From the NCBI GenBank assembly GCA_025056735.1, contig JANWVR010000115.1, forward strand, positions 1 through 55,658: a DNA stretch of 55,658 bases. The letters are read 5' to 3'. The notes below the pieces were generated by a model. That model saw only the letters and a list, made by a program, of their open reading frames with translations, searched no databases and was not told the origin of the DNA. A program made the position numbers and the translations under genes. Source of the DNA: Saprospiraceae bacterium (lineage in GTDB: Bacteria > Bacteroidota > Bacteroidia > Chitinophagales > Saprospiraceae). Shown here piece after piece: positions 8,954-19,073 of this stretch (position 1 is its first letter; every line of letters begins with the position of its first letter).

Positions 8954-11900
8954 ATGCGTTGGACCGCCTTGTTTCTGCTGTGGGTAGCCGCTTTTACTGT
9001 GGTGAAAGCACAGCGTGCAGCCGCCTCATTTCTGAAGCCTGTTTCGGAGGAGGCCATAGTCTTGCCCGAAACGGCAGAGCGCAAGCTCGTGCCGCTGCGC
9101 TATCGCACATACGAATTGGACGAGCAAGGTCTGTTGGCGGCGTTGAGCCGCGCGCCGCGCGAGTTTACGCCGGAGGCGCGCCAGCAGCGTTGCATCATTC
9201 GCCTGCCTTTGCCCAACGGCATGGAGGAGGCTTTTTCGGTTTGGGAGACGTTTCAGGTAGAACCAGCGCTGGCTGCCGCCATGCCCTCGGCGCGCACCTA
9301 TGCGGGCGAGGCATTGAATCACCCGGGCATGACGGTGCGCTTTAGCCACACGCTTCGCGGGCTCAATGCCTGGATCTACGGGCCCGACGCCCGCCTGTCG
9401 TTCTTAGAGGTGTACGCCTGGGGCCAGACGCGCTATTACATGGCTTATGGTGAGGAAGACTTGCCTGAGGAGGCGCGCCCAAAGGAAGCCGACTTAACGT
9501 GCGGATTCAGCGACGACGGCCGGCGGCTGCAAGCATCTGGCGTTGCCGAACGCGGCACGCTGGGTAGCACGCCGGTGCAACTGAAGCAATACCGCATCAT
9601 CATTTCAACCACGGGCGAGTTTTCGCAAGACCACGGCGGCACGCGCGACCAGGTGTATGCCGCGCTGGTGGAATACGTCAACCGCATCAATGCGGTGTAC
9701 GAGCGCGACCTTGCCATACGGTTCAACTTAGTGCAGGCTACGCTGGCAACTATTTTTCTCAATCCGGCTACCGACCCCTTCACGGGTACCGACAACGGCA
9801 CTCTGGCCGCTCAGAATCAGCTAGCCTTAGAACAGGCAGGAGTACCCTTAGCCGCCTATGACATTGGACACGTCTTTGCACGGGGCGGCGGCGGCATTGC
9901 CGGTCTGGGTGTGGTATGTCAGAACGGCAAGTGGCGGGCCTGCAGCGCGGGCAGCGGCTCGTATGGCTTAGGATTTACTTACGTAAACTGCCATGAAATT
10001 GGACATCAGCTGGGTGCGAACCACTCGTGGAATCGCTGTGGTGGCTTTGCGCCTGACCAGCGCGCCGGTATTTCGGCCTACGAGCCCGGCAGCGGTAGCA
10101 CCATCATGTCGTACGCGGGCGCTTGCGGCCCCGACAACGTGCAGGGAGGCGCGGATATGTACTTCCACGGCGGCACCCTGGGTGAAATCCGCAAATACGT
10201 AGATCAGGAAAGCGGCGCTCAATGCGGCACGCTGACCCCCACAACGAACAATCACCCTGCCGTATCGCTGCCGTACAGCAATGGCTTTTTTATCCCCATT
10301 CGCACACCGTTTGAATTAACCAGCACGGCTACTGACGCCGATGGCGACGTCCTGACGTACACCTGGGACCAGATAGACGTGGGGCCAGAGACACCTCTGG
10401 GTACCCAATTGGGCAATTCGCCGCTGTTTCGCTCGCGGCCTCCTGCGTCGGCGCCCAACCGATACTTCCCGCAGCTGAACACCATCATCAACAATGCCAC
10501 CGACCCACGCGAGCTGTTGCCCGACACCACGCGCAACCTCACTTTCCGCCTGACCGTGCGCGACGGGCGCGGCGGTGTGCGCTTTGCTAATCTGGCTTTC
10601 CGGGCTACGGCCACTGCAGGGCCGTTCACCGTTGCCTATCCGAACACACCGAGCGACCGCTGGAACATCGGCGAATACGCCGAGGTGCGCTGGAATGTGG
10701 CCAATACCGACCAGGCGCCTGTCAACTGCTCGCGCGTCAACATCCGCCTGAGCACGGACGGAGGTCTAACGTACCCTATTCTGCTGGCCGAACGGGTGAG
10801 CAACGACGGCAGCCATTACGTCAAAGTTCCCAATCTTCCCACCTCTTCGGCGCGCGTGTGCGTGGATGGGGCCGACAACGTCTTTTTTGACATCTCAAAC
10901 AGCAACTTCGCCATTCAGCAGCCTGCGCAGCCCTCGCTGACGATGGGCTTAGAAAACGACGCTGCCGTCCTGTGCCTGCCCGCCCAGCACACGGTAACGA
11001 TTTTCACCGCCGGCGTGCTGGGCTTCAATGCACCCGTAACGTTGGATTTAACCACCCCGCTACCGCCTGGCGCAGTAGCTACCTTTAGCCAGCCTACCCT
11101 GCAACCAGGCGAGAGCGCTACGCTGACGCTGGACTTTTCGCAGGTGAATGTGGAAGGAACGTTCACCCTTCAACTGCGCGCCACGGCGGCTGGCGTCGCG
11201 CCAATTGTGCGGCCAATTGTGATACGCACCATTCGCAACGACTTTACTGGCCTGGCGCTCGTGTGGCCGCCCAACGGCGCTACTGACCAGGCCCTGGTGC
11301 AGACCTTGCGCTGGAACAAAGGCTTAGACGCTCAGACTTACGATGTCCAACTGGCCACCAGCCCATCGTTTGAGACTTCCACCATCGTGGCTTCGGCAAA
11401 CAACACGGCATTGGATAGCTTCCGGGTGCAGGTCTTTTTGAATAAGGGCCAGCCCTACTTCTGGCGCGTACGCCCGCGCAACGAATGCGGGGCGCACGCC
11501 TGGACGGAGCCGTTCTTCTTTTCTACTGTGGCCGAACGGTGCTTCTTGTGGGAAGCCAATGACCTGCCTCGAAACCTGACGGCCAACGGAACACCCGTCA
11601 TCGAGTCCAGGATCAACGTGCTGAGCGGCGGCGTCATTAAGAACATGGAAGTGCGGCGCGTGAAGGGCTATCACGAGTTTTTCCGCGACCTGAACGCGCG
11701 GCTTATCAGCCCACAGGGTACGGAAGTGGTATTGTGGTCGGGGCGCTGCGGCAACTTCAACGGTTTTTTTAACCTGCGTCTGACAGATGCCTCACCCTCG
11801 CCGTTTCCGTGCCCGCCTCCGAACACAGGCTTGCCCTACCAGCCACAGGAACCACTTGCGGCATTTAATGGTCAAAACGCTACTGGCGTCTGGACACTGC

Positions 11901-12574
11901 GCGTGCAAGATACCCAGATCGGCGGTGGTGGCGTGCTGGAGCAGTTCCAGCTGGAGTTTTGCTCGGAGATTACCCTGAACCCGCCGTTCTTAGTCAATAA
12001 CAACCCGTTATTGGTCGAGGCAGGCAACAATCATCCCATCATGCCCGACCTGTTGCTGGCTGGAGACGCCGACAATGGCCCTGCCGACCTGACCTTTACG
12101 CTGCTGACGGTACCTCAGTACGGGCACCTGAGCAAAAACTGGTCGCCTCCCCTGCGACCGGGTGACCAATTCACCCAGGCCGATATCAATAGCGGCGCCA
12201 TTCGCTTCTTCGACTACGGCTTTCGACGCGACGATAGCTTCCTATTCATCGTCAGCGACGGGCAGGGTGGATTTTTCGGCACACCCCGCTTCCGCATTCA
12301 AACACGGACAGTGCGCGCAAACGAGGCCCACCAGCAGGACCCGGGCTTCCAGTTGTACCCTAATCCAGCGCGGGAAATGGCCTGGATAGCCCTGAGCGCT
12401 CCGGCAGATCAAACGTTGAGTGTACTGCTCTTCGACAGCGCTGGCCGCTTAGTACTGCAGACATTGCTGCCTGCCGGCACGACGGTACTCCCTCTACCCA
12501 TGGCAGGTTTTGCTCCCGGGCTGTACTTTGTCCAGGTAGGGCAAATAATGAAGAAATTGGTCTTATTGAAATAA
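8954..12574 (+). CDS. Secreted M12B-like zinc metallopeptidase with type IX secretion tail
   Basis: A 1206-residue multidomain exoprotein. A signal peptide (TALFLLWVAAFTVVKAQ) leads into a propeptide and a reprolysin-like catalytic domain with zinc motif HEIGHQLGANH at about 346-356 and Met-turn IMSYAG shortly after. Next come Ig/cadherin-like and fibronectin-type modules (about 410-860), a proprotein-convertase P-domain-like module (about 885-1005), a cadherin-like repeat (LLLAGDADNGPADLTFTL onward) and finally a type A T9SS sorting domain in the last 75 residues (FQLYPNPA...GLYFVQV). It should be exported by Sec and then across the outer membrane by T9SS. Likely a nutrient-acquiring protease, although the target is unknown. 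An M14-type peptidase follows. Confidence 0.93.
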   Translation: MRWTALFLLWVAAFTVVKAQRAAASFLKPVSEEAIVLPETAERKLVPLRYRTYELDEQGLLAALSRAPREFTPEARQQRCIIRLPLPNGMEEAFSVWETFQVEPALAAAMPSARTYAGEALNHPGMTVRFSHTLRGLNAWIYGPDARLSFLEVYAWGQTRYYMAYGEEDLPEEARPKEADLTCGFSDDGRRLQASGVAERGTLGSTPVQLKQYRIIISTTGEFSQDHGGTRDQVYAALVEYVNRINAVYERDLAIRFNLVQATLATIFLNPATDPFTGTDNGTLAAQNQLALEQAGVPLAAYDIGHVFARGGGGIAGLGVVCQNGKWRACSAGSGSYGLGFTYVNCHEIGHQLGANHSWNRCGGFAPDQRAGISAYEPGSGSTIMSYAGACGPDNVQGGADMYFHGGTLGEIRKYVDQESGAQCGTLTPTTNNHPAVSLPYSNGFFIPIRTPFELTSTATDADGDVLTYTWDQIDVGPETPLGTQLGNSPLFRSRPPASAPNRYFPQLNTIINNATDPRELLPDTTRNLTFRLTVRDGRGGVRFANLAFRATATAGPFTVAYPNTPSDRWNIGEYAEVRWNVANTDQAPVNCSRVNIRLSTDGGLTYPILLAERVSNDGSHYVKVPNLPTSSARVCVDGADNVFFDISNSNFAIQQPAQPSLTMGLENDAAVLCLPAQHTVTIFTAGVLGFNAPVTLDLTTPLPPGAVATFSQPTLQPGESATLTLDFSQVNVEGTFTLQLRATAAGVAPIVRPIVIRTIRNDFTGLALVWPPNGATDQALVQTLRWNKGLDAQTYDVQLATSPSFETSTIVASANNTALDSFRVQVFLNKGQPYFWRVRPRNECGAHAWTEPFFFSTVAERCFLWEANDLPRNLTANGTPVIESRINVLSGGVIKNMEVRRVKGYHEFFRDLNARLISPQGTEVVLWSGRCGNFNGFFNLRLTDASPSPFPCPPPNTGLPYQPQEPLAAFNGQNATGVWTLRVQDTQIGGGGVLEQFQLEFCSEITLNPPFLVNNNPLLVEAGNNHPIMPDLLLAGDADNGPADLTFTLLTVPQYGHLSKNWSPPLRPGDQFTQADINSGAIRFFDYGFRRDDSFLFIVSDGQGGFFGTPRFRIQTRTVRANEAHQQDPGFQLYPNPAREMAWIALSAPADQTLSVLLFDSAGRLVLQTLLPAGTTVLPLPMAGFAPGLYFVQVGQIMKKLVLLK

Positions 12575-12577
12575 AAA

Positions 12578-12604
12578 GCGCCTTCTTTTCAAAGAAATTG
12601 GCGC
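12578..12604. other. Imperfect hairpin just after the M12B-like gene
   Basis: GCGCC-TTCTTT and AAAGAA-ATT-GGCGC can pair into an 11-bp stem with a 3-nt bulge and a 2-nt apex. It starts 3 bp after the stop codon. There is no T-run immediately after it; it may protect the mRNA 3' end. Confidence 0.35.
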
Positions 12605-12637
12605 ATGTTTGCCCGCCTTTTGGCGAGAAAGGGTGCG

Positions 12638-12676
12638 CCGTCCATTACCGGTAAGGGCACGATGGACGGGACTTTT
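12638..12676 (+). terminator. Possible intrinsic terminator between the two peptidase genes
   Basis: CCGTCCAT and ATGGACGG form a perfect 8-bp stem (12638-12645 with 12662-12669), followed by GACTTTTT. The loop is 16 nt, long for a classic terminator, so this is tentative. It lies 26 bp before the M14 gene start. Confidence 0.4.
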
Positions 12677-12701
12677 TCCGTATTTTTTCAAAACAAAAAA
12701 G

Positions 12702-15230
12702 ATGAATTGCCTGCGCGTTTGCCTTGCGTTGCTTTTGCTGTGGCGTTTTTCAGCGCTACCTCTATCGGCCCAAACGGCCCTGAAAAGTCCGGATGAATTT
12801 CTCCCGCACCGATTGGGTGAGCAATTTACGCCGCACCATCTGCAGGTGGCTTACTTTGAGTATCTGGCCGCGAATTCGCCCAAGACCATGCGTCTGGAGC
12901 GCTACGGCGCGACGTACGAAGGAAGGCCTCTGCAAGTGGCGTACTTTTCTTCGGCTGAAAACATGGGGCGGCTGGAACAGATACGTCAGCAGCACATCGC
13001 GATGACAGAGCCGGGCGGGCAGGGGCCTCGCAACGGCAATTCGCCGCCCGTGGCTATCGTGTGGCTGAGTATGAGCGTACACGGCAACGAGCCGTCGGGC
13101 TCAGAGTGCAGCATGCTTTTAGCCTGGCAGCTGGCAACACAAACGGAGCCGGAAGTACAGCAATGGCTGAAAAACACCTTGGTCATTCTCGATCCGTCGC
13201 TCAACCCTGACGGCTATGACCGCTACACCCACTGGTACCGGAGTGTGAGCAACCGGCGCAAAAACCCTATTCCCGATGGACGCGAGCATGTAGAGCCCTG
13301 GCCGCGTGGGCGCACCAACCACTATCACTTCGATCTGAACCGCGATTGGGCCTGGGCCACGCAAATCGAAACGCAACAGCGCTTAGAACTTTATCATCGT
13401 TGGCGCCCGCACGTACACGCCGACTTGCACGAGCAGGGCGTGGACAACCCCTACTATTTTGCACCGGCTGCCGAGCCACTGCACGATTACATCACGCCAT
13501 GGCAGCGCGATTTTCAGACGCAGGTAGGGCGCAACCACGCTCGCTACTTCGACCGAAACGGCTGGCTTTACTTTACCAAAGAAGTATTCGACCTGTTCTA
13601 TCCTTCCTACGGCGACACCTATCCGATGTTCACGGGCGCCATTGGAATGACCTACGAACAGGCCGGGCATTCTACTGCCGGGCGAGCCGTCATTACCTCG
13701 TCGGGCGATACGCTGACACTGCGCGAACGCATCTTGCACCACCTGACAACGAGCCGATCCACCATTGAGGTGGCCAGCCAAAACGCCGCGGCATTGGTGG
13801 AAAACTTCCGCAAATACTTCGAGCGCAACACCAACCAGCCGCAAGGCCCCTATACGGCGTTCGTCATCCCGGCTTCGAACAATCCTCACCAGGTCAGTGC
13901 CTTGTGCCGCTTGCTCGATCGCCATCGCATCCGCTACGGGCGAGCGGGCGCCAGTATGCGCGGGATCAAGGGACTCAGTTACATCACTAACAAGGACACC
14001 GTGTTCGATCTGGCGGATAAAGACCTCGTCATCAGCGCCTATCAGCCCAATTCCGTGCTTTTGCAGGTGCTCTTCGAGCCGGAGCATCGCCTGACGGACT
14101 CGCTCACCTACGACATTACGGCCTGGGCGCTGCCGTATGCGTATGGTCTGGAGGCCTACGCCCTGAAACAGAAAATAGAGCCGAAGTGGGGGTTTACTCC
14201 TTACCAGGCCCCTGAGGTGCGGATTGCAGCGTCGCCTTACGCCTGGTGTACACGCTGGCAATCGCCAGCAGAGGCGCGCTTTTTGGCGCGTTTACTGGAA
14301 CGCGGTGTTCGGGTTCGCTACGCCACACAGCCGTTCTCGATGGGGGATCAGCACTACGCTCCGGGCGCCTTAGTGATCAGCCGCGCCGACAATCAGGCTT
14401 TAAGTGCGGAATTGGACGGCATCGTGCAGGAGTCGGCCCGCGAAGCCAATGTAGAGGCGCGCCCGATTTTCAGTGGTTGGGCTGAAAAAGGCCGCGACTT
14501 GGGTTCAGAAAACTTTGTGCTCATCCGTCGGCCTGAGGTGGCGCTCATCTATGGTGACGAGGCGGATGACAATGCCTTCGGGCATCTGTGGTATCTTTTC
14601 GAGCAGGACTTGGATTATCCGGTCACACCGATTGCACTAAACCGGTTGTCGCAGGTGCGCTTAAGCGATTTCAGCGTGCTTATTTTTCCGAGTGGCCGCT
14701 ACAGCCTGCCGGAAAGTACGCTCAAAACCTTACAAGAGTGGGTGCGCCAGGGCGGACGTCTCCTGGCCATTGAAGGCGCCGTGCGGGCCTTTGCTGACAA
14801 AGAAGGATTTGACTTAAAGACGAAGCCAGAGCCAAAGAAAGACACCACAGCTACGCATACTTTGAGCAAACCTTATCAAAGCCGTGAGCGCGATCGGATT
14901 AGTGAACAGGTCTCGGGCGCCATCGTACAGGCAGAGGTGGACGCTTCGCACCCGCTGGCATTTGGCTTGCAAGGGCGCTATTTTTCGCTAAAAAACAGCA
15001 GCCAGTGTTATGATCTGACGGCGGGCGCTTATGCGCCAATTCGCTTAGGCGAGTCGTTTGCTTCGCGCGGTTTTATCGGCAGCCGAATACGCCCCCGCTT
15101 GAAGAATACGCCTATCGTGGCTGCGCAGCGCATGGGGGAAGGGCAGGCCATTTTCTTTGTGGACGATCCGGTATTCCGCTGCTTCTGGGAACAGGGTAAA
15201 ATGCTGCTTTACAATGCACTGTTTTTTTAA
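12702..15230 (+). CDS. Secreted M14-family zinc carboxypeptidase-like protein
   Basis: An 842-residue protein with a signal peptide (LRVCLALLLLWRFSALPLSAQ). The M14 zinc site is visible: H127 and E130 in VHGNEPSGSE, the third ligand H239 in PHVHADLHEQG, and a probable catalytic glutamate E319 in MTYEQAGHSTAG. The C-terminal half resembles glutamine-amidotransferase-like folds often found in large Bacteroidota M14 proteins (VLIFPSGRYSLPESTLKTLQEWV). No T9SS sorting domain is present, so it probably stays in the periplasm or envelope, unlike the preceding peptidase. The ATG at 12702 was chosen because the signal peptide begins there; an upstream in-frame start at 12609 would precede it with charged residues. 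Confidence 0.9.
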   Translation: MNCLRVCLALLLLWRFSALPLSAQTALKSPDEFLPHRLGEQFTPHHLQVAYFEYLAANSPKTMRLERYGATYEGRPLQVAYFSSAENMGRLEQIRQQHIAMTEPGGQGPRNGNSPPVAIVWLSMSVHGNEPSGSECSMLLAWQLATQTEPEVQQWLKNTLVILDPSLNPDGYDRYTHWYRSVSNRRKNPIPDGREHVEPWPRGRTNHYHFDLNRDWAWATQIETQQRLELYHRWRPHVHADLHEQGVDNPYYFAPAAEPLHDYITPWQRDFQTQVGRNHARYFDRNGWLYFTKEVFDLFYPSYGDTYPMFTGAIGMTYEQAGHSTAGRAVITSSGDTLTLRERILHHLTTSRSTIEVASQNAAALVENFRKYFERNTNQPQGPYTAFVIPASNNPHQVSALCRLLDRHRIRYGRAGASMRGIKGLSYITNKDTVFDLADKDLVISAYQPNSVLLQVLFEPEHRLTDSLTYDITAWALPYAYGLEAYALKQKIEPKWGFTPYQAPEVRIAASPYAWCTRWQSPAEARFLARLLERGVRVRYATQPFSMGDQHYAPGALVISRADNQALSAELDGIVQESAREANVEARPIFSGWAEKGRDLGSENFVLIRRPEVALIYGDEADDNAFGHLWYLFEQDLDYPVTPIALNRLSQVRLSDFSVLIFPSGRYSLPESTLKTLQEWVRQGGRLLAIEGAVRAFADKEGFDLKTKPEPKKDTTATHTLSKPYQSRERDRISEQVSGAIVQAEVDASHPLAFGLQGRYFSLKNSSQCYDLTAGAYAPIRLGESFASRGFIGSRIRPRLKNTPIVAAQRMGEGQAIFFVDDPVFRCFWEQGKMLLYNALFF

Positions 15231-16249
15231 TCTTCCTGCCATACGACCTCACCCTCAGGAGTGATGTAGCGCCATTTGCCACCGACGATAACACGCGCTA
15301 AGCCGTGTGCAAAAGAGGCTGCAGCATCAAAAGCTGGTGTTATGGCCCAGCTGCCATCGGGTCGAAGGTATCCCCATCGGCCGTTATTTTGGGCTGGTGC
15401 CAGTCCTTCGCTAAAGGTGCCTGCTCGCTCAAATTTGGGTAGAATGGCCAGTCGTCCGTCAAGGGCAACGTATCCGCAGGCGCCATTGATCTCCACTAAA
15501 GCCAGACCCTGGCCGAAATCTTCGGCTCGGTCAAACATGGGTGCTATGGCTATATCACCCTCTTGCGTAATGAAGCCGTATTTTCCCCCTCCAAACACTA
15601 AGGCCATACCCTCTTGAAAGCGAACGATACGCTGATTAGGCGCCAGCTCAAATTGCGGCGCTAAGCGCACAACACCCTGCCGATCAATAAGCCCCCAGCG
15701 CCTATCCTTCAGGACAACGGCTACCGGACCATCAAACGGTTGGCAGACGTCCCAGGCCGGCGAGATGACAAACTCGCCGTGCGGAGCAATAAAACCGCAT
15801 TGGTCGCCCACAGCCGCCGGCGCCAGCCCGCCCTTGAATGCCCCAGCAGCCGTGTAATGGGGCGGCAGGGCAAATCGCCCGGAAGAATCTATGTAACCCG
15901 CACGCCCTTCTATCTCGACAGCAGCCAATCCTTCCGAAAAATCATCGGCGCGGTCAAAACGCGCGGCAATCACTTCATCGCCGCGCTCGTTCACAAATCC
16001 CCATCGCCGCACCACCTGAACACGAGCCAGCCCTTCCGAAAACAGGCCAATGGCACGATACAGACGCTTCACGTATAACCGTCCGAGTGTATCCAACAGC
16101 ACCCAGCGGTCATTGAGTCGCACGCGTGCAAAACCGCCATGAAAGTCAGTGGCTTCAATATACTGCGGCTCAATGACGACCTCCCCAGAGGCATTCATAA
16201 AACCCAGGAAGCCCCGGCGGCGAATTTTGAATAGTGGCGACGGCGTCAT
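15227..16249 (-). CDS. WG-repeat protein
   Basis: A 340-residue protein built almost entirely of about ten WG/KWG-type repeats of roughly 30 residues, for example RRWGFVNERGDEVIAARFD, GKYGFITQEGDIAIAPMFD and GRWGYLRPDGSWAITPAFD. Such repeats probably form a beta-rich scaffold; no enzymatic role is known and no signal peptide is visible from the ATG at 16249. An in-frame ATG at 16285 is less likely because a TAnnTTTG box lies at 16256-16263. The gene converges on the M14 gene, and the two overlap by 4 bp at their stop codons. Function unknown. Confidence 0.85.
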   Translation of the reverse strand: MTPSPLFKIRRRGFLGFMNASGEVVIEPQYIEATDFHGGFARVRLNDRWVLLDTLGRLYVKRLYRAIGLFSEGLARVQVVRRWGFVNERGDEVIAARFDRADDFSEGLAAVEIEGRAGYIDSSGRFALPPHYTAAGAFKGGLAPAAVGDQCGFIAPHGEFVISPAWDVCQPFDGPVAVVLKDRRWGLIDRQGVVRLAPQFELAPNQRIVRFQEGMALVFGGGKYGFITQEGDIAIAPMFDRAEDFGQGLALVEINGACGYVALDGRLAILPKFERAGTFSEGLAPAQNNGRWGYLRPDGSWAITPAFDAAASFAHGLARVIVGGKWRYITPEGEVVWQED

Positions 16250-16255
16250 GGGCGG

Positions 16256-16263
16256 CAAAATTA
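16256..16263 (-). promoter_or_regulatory. Candidate -7 promoter box of the WG-repeat gene
   Basis: TAATTTTG on the minus strand matches TAnnTTTG, 6 bp before the ATG at 16249; a very short leader is implied. Confidence 0.4.
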
Positions 16264-16341
16264 GAGCAAGATGCCGCAGACGCAAGCAGCAAGGCCCGGT
16301 GCCGTGTCCTGTGCTGGGTTAAAAGTGTTCCGAGGGCGCCC

Positions 16342-19056
16342 TTAGTCAAACTCAATGGTGTCTCCGGCTTTGTAGGTTGCTTTACCGTTGTTGGCTTTGC
16401 GGTTATTGCTGGTTTCTTTATCGCCCGAGGCTGTAACGTTGGGCTGCGTATCGAAAAGCGTGCCCTGCTGCGGTGTTGGCTCTGTCGCAACGAGAGCGGC
16501 AGGCTTTTGTACGGCATCGCTGTCCACTTCCTGAATGTCAGAGAGGAGGACGTCACTTAGTTTGTTACCCACGGCTTTCCAGCCTTTAACGTCCATGAAA
16601 TCGCCGAGGCTGATTTCGCCGCTCATAGATTTGCCTTTGACGCGGAGCGTATACTGGATGCGCGGGTTGGGCTTGACGCTGGCAAAGAGCAGTTTCGATT
16701 TGGGGTGATCGGTGATGAACGTGAAGCGCTCCCGTAGGCGAGCAGTTTCGATGCGGAAGCGCTTAACCATAGTCCAGCCTTTATGGCCGTCAAAATGCAC
16801 TGCACTGATGACGGTGTCGGGATGGAATTTGCCGATATAAAGCACGTCTTTGGGTTCGAACCGTTGCAGCAGATCTGTGTCGGTTTGTTCATAGGTGCCG
16901 TCGCGGTAGAGGACAAGCAGCTGGTCGCCGGTGTCAAATTCGCCCAACAGTCGGCCGCGTTCCTGGGTGTTGAGTCGTCCGGTGATATCGTCGTACCAGA
17001 TTTTTTGGGCGCCGATGGTGCTTTTGCCCACTTCTTTCTGGCGAATGCTCTTGACGGGGTATTTGGTCAGGATGTTGCCCTGGGCATCGCGGCCCTTGAT
17101 GGCGAGTTCGGCGAAGTCGTAATCGAACACTTTGATTTTGGCCGAACATCCCGGGCTGAGCGTAACGGTAACGACTTCGCTTTCACCGTTAGGGTTAGCC
17201 GTCAGATAGAGGATGCGCGAGCCTTTACCGCTGCCGCCGACGGGGTACTCTTTGTCGCGCGTGATGGCTGTTACGTTAAAGCGCTTGACCATGGTACGGC
17301 CCGTCTTGCCGTCCACGTAAGCTAAGTTATAGGTAGTTCGCTCGTCGTTCTTCTTCCAGACAGCCGCGTGGATGATATCCTTACCCACGAAGACTTTTTC
17401 GCCAATGCGCACTACTTTCATGACTCCGTCACGGCGGAAGACGATGATGTCGTCAATGTCGGAGCAATCCTGGATGAATTCGTCCTTTTTCAGGCCATAA
17501 CCAATAAAGCCTCCGGCGCGGTCTACGTATAGTTTGGCGTTATTGGCCACCACTTCGGCCGCTCGAATTTCGTCGAAGACAGCAATTTCGGTCTTGCGCT
17601 CACGCCCGGCGCCGTATTTTTCCAACAGACGGCGGAAGTAGGCGATAGCGTAATCGGTCAGGTGCTCTAAGTGGTGCAGAGTTTCGCGCAATTGCTCGTT
17701 GAGCTGAGCAATTTCTTCATCGGCTTTGAAGGAGTTGTATTTCGAGATGCGTTTGATGCGAATTTCTGTCAGGCGCACCAGATCGTCCTGCGTTAGTGTG
17801 CGCAGGAGTTTGATTTTATCGGTCTTTTTTCGGTAATCCGGGTCGTCGGGCGTGATGACATATTTGCGCAGTCCAGTTTCGATGGTTTGGAGGACGGCGT
17901 CCCAGGTTTCGCATTCCTCGATATCGCGATAGATGCGTTTTTCGATGAAAATTTTTTCCAGAGAGGCGAAGTGAAGTTTCTCCTCCAGTTCGCGACGCAG
18001 GATTTCGAGTTCCTGGCGCAGGAGTTCTTTGGTGTTTTCAGTAGAAATGCGCAGTAGTTCGTTCACATCGGTGAACAGAGGCCGACTGCCTTGAATGACG
18101 CAGCAGTTGGGGCTGATGCTGATCTCGCAGTCGGTAAAGGCGTAAAGGGCGTCTATCGTTACGTCGGGACTGACGCCGGGCTGCAGTTCGATTTCGATGT
18201 CCACCTCTGCGGCGGTTTTGTCGGTAACGCGCTTGATTTTTATCTGGCCCTTTTCGTTGGCCTTCAGGATGGAGTCTATTAAATCGCCGACAAACACGCC
18301 GTAAGGCAATTCGGTGATGCGCAGTGTCTTTTTGTCCACTTCCTGGATGCGGGCTCGTATACGCACTTTGCCTCCACGGGCGCCGGCATTGTACTGCGTA
18401 ACGTCCACTAAGCCGCCCGTAGGAAAATCCGGGTACAGATTGGCCTCGCGTCCTTCCAAAACGGCGATGCTGGCCTGACATAGCTCGATGAAGTTGTGCG
18501 GCAGCACCTTGGTGCTCAACCCCACGGCAATACCCTCAACGCCCTGAGCCAGTAGCAGCGGAAACTTCATCGGCAGCGTGATCGGCTCGCGCTTGCGGCC
18601 GTCGTACGACATCTGCCAGTGTGTGGTCTGAGGATTGAAGGCCACTTCGAGGGCGAATTTCGTCAGGCGGGCTTCGATGTAACGCGGAGCTGCTGCTGGG
18701 TCGCCGGTGCGATAGTCGCCCCAATTGCCCTGGCAGTCAATGAGGAGGTCTTTTTGGCCTAAGTTGACCAGCGCGTCGCCAATGGCCGCATCGCCGTGCG
18801 GGTGGTACTGCATCGTCTGGCCAATAAGATTAGCGACTTTGTGATAGCGCCCGTCGTGCTGCTCATACATGGCGTGCAGGATGCGGCGCTGCACGGGTTT
18901 CAGGCCGTCTTCAATAGCCGGCACAGCCCGTTCCAAGATAACATAAGAGGCATAATCCAGAAAATAGTTCTGGTACATGCCAGATAGGGTGACGATCTGG
19001 TCGTCGCCGGCTGCGGCAGTGGGCGGTGCAGAGGTGTCTTTTTTGGAACGCGCCAT
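16342..19056 (-). CDS. parC: DNA topoisomerase IV subunit A (type IIA topoisomerase A subunit)
   Basis: A 904-residue A subunit of a type IIA topoisomerase, the DNA-cleaving partner of ParE. The catalytic tyrosine is Y126 in PRYIEARLTKF; YHPHGDAAIGDALV (about 84-97) is the conserved DNA-gate segment. A coiled-coil region lies around 350-500, and a C-terminal beta-pinwheel-like DNA-wrapping region follows. The pinwheel lacks an obvious GyrA-box, which favours ParC over GyrA; this form is the usual Bacteroidota ParC. The tail is low complexity (residues about 845-904). I chose ATG 19056 (MARSKKDT) over 19107, because the upstream residues would be encoded by the palindromic leader repeats. parE is not in the window. 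Confidence 0.93.
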   Translation of the reverse strand: MARSKKDTSAPPTAAAGDDQIVTLSGMYQNYFLDYASYVILERAVPAIEDGLKPVQRRILHAMYEQHDGRYHKVANLIGQTMQYHPHGDAAIGDALVNLGQKDLLIDCQGNWGDYRTGDPAAAPRYIEARLTKFALEVAFNPQTTHWQMSYDGRKREPITLPMKFPLLLAQGVEGIAVGLSTKVLPHNFIELCQASIAVLEGREANLYPDFPTGGLVDVTQYNAGARGGKVRIRARIQEVDKKTLRITELPYGVFVGDLIDSILKANEKGQIKIKRVTDKTAAEVDIEIELQPGVSPDVTIDALYAFTDCEISISPNCCVIQGSRPLFTDVNELLRISTENTKELLRQELEILRRELEEKLHFASLEKIFIEKRIYRDIEECETWDAVLQTIETGLRKYVITPDDPDYRKKTDKIKLLRTLTQDDLVRLTEIRIKRISKYNSFKADEEIAQLNEQLRETLHHLEHLTDYAIAYFRRLLEKYGAGRERKTEIAVFDEIRAAEVVANNAKLYVDRAGGFIGYGLKKDEFIQDCSDIDDIIVFRRDGVMKVVRIGEKVFVGKDIIHAAVWKKNDERTTYNLAYVDGKTGRTMVKRFNVTAITRDKEYPVGGSGKGSRILYLTANPNGESEVVTVTLSPGCSAKIKVFDYDFAELAIKGRDAQGNILTKYPVKSIRQKEVGKSTIGAQKIWYDDITGRLNTQERGRLLGEFDTGDQLLVLYRDGTYEQTDTDLLQRFEPKDVLYIGKFHPDTVISAVHFDGHKGWTMVKRFRIETARLRERFTFITDHPKSKLLFASVKPNPRIQYTLRVKGKSMSGEISLGDFMDVKGWKAVGNKLSDVLLSDIQEVDSDAVQKPAALVATEPTPQQGTLFDTQPNVTASGDKETSNNRKANNGKATYKAGDTIEFD

Positions 19057-19073
19057 AGTGGGTGTTTTTTTTG

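Noticed and set aside
13383-14261. Antisense frame (292 codons) inside the M14 gene
   Set aside because: Shadow of a gene with intact zinc site; arises from GC-rich codon use.
16783-17325. Antisense frame (180 codons) in parC
   Set aside because: Shadow of the parC C-terminal domain.
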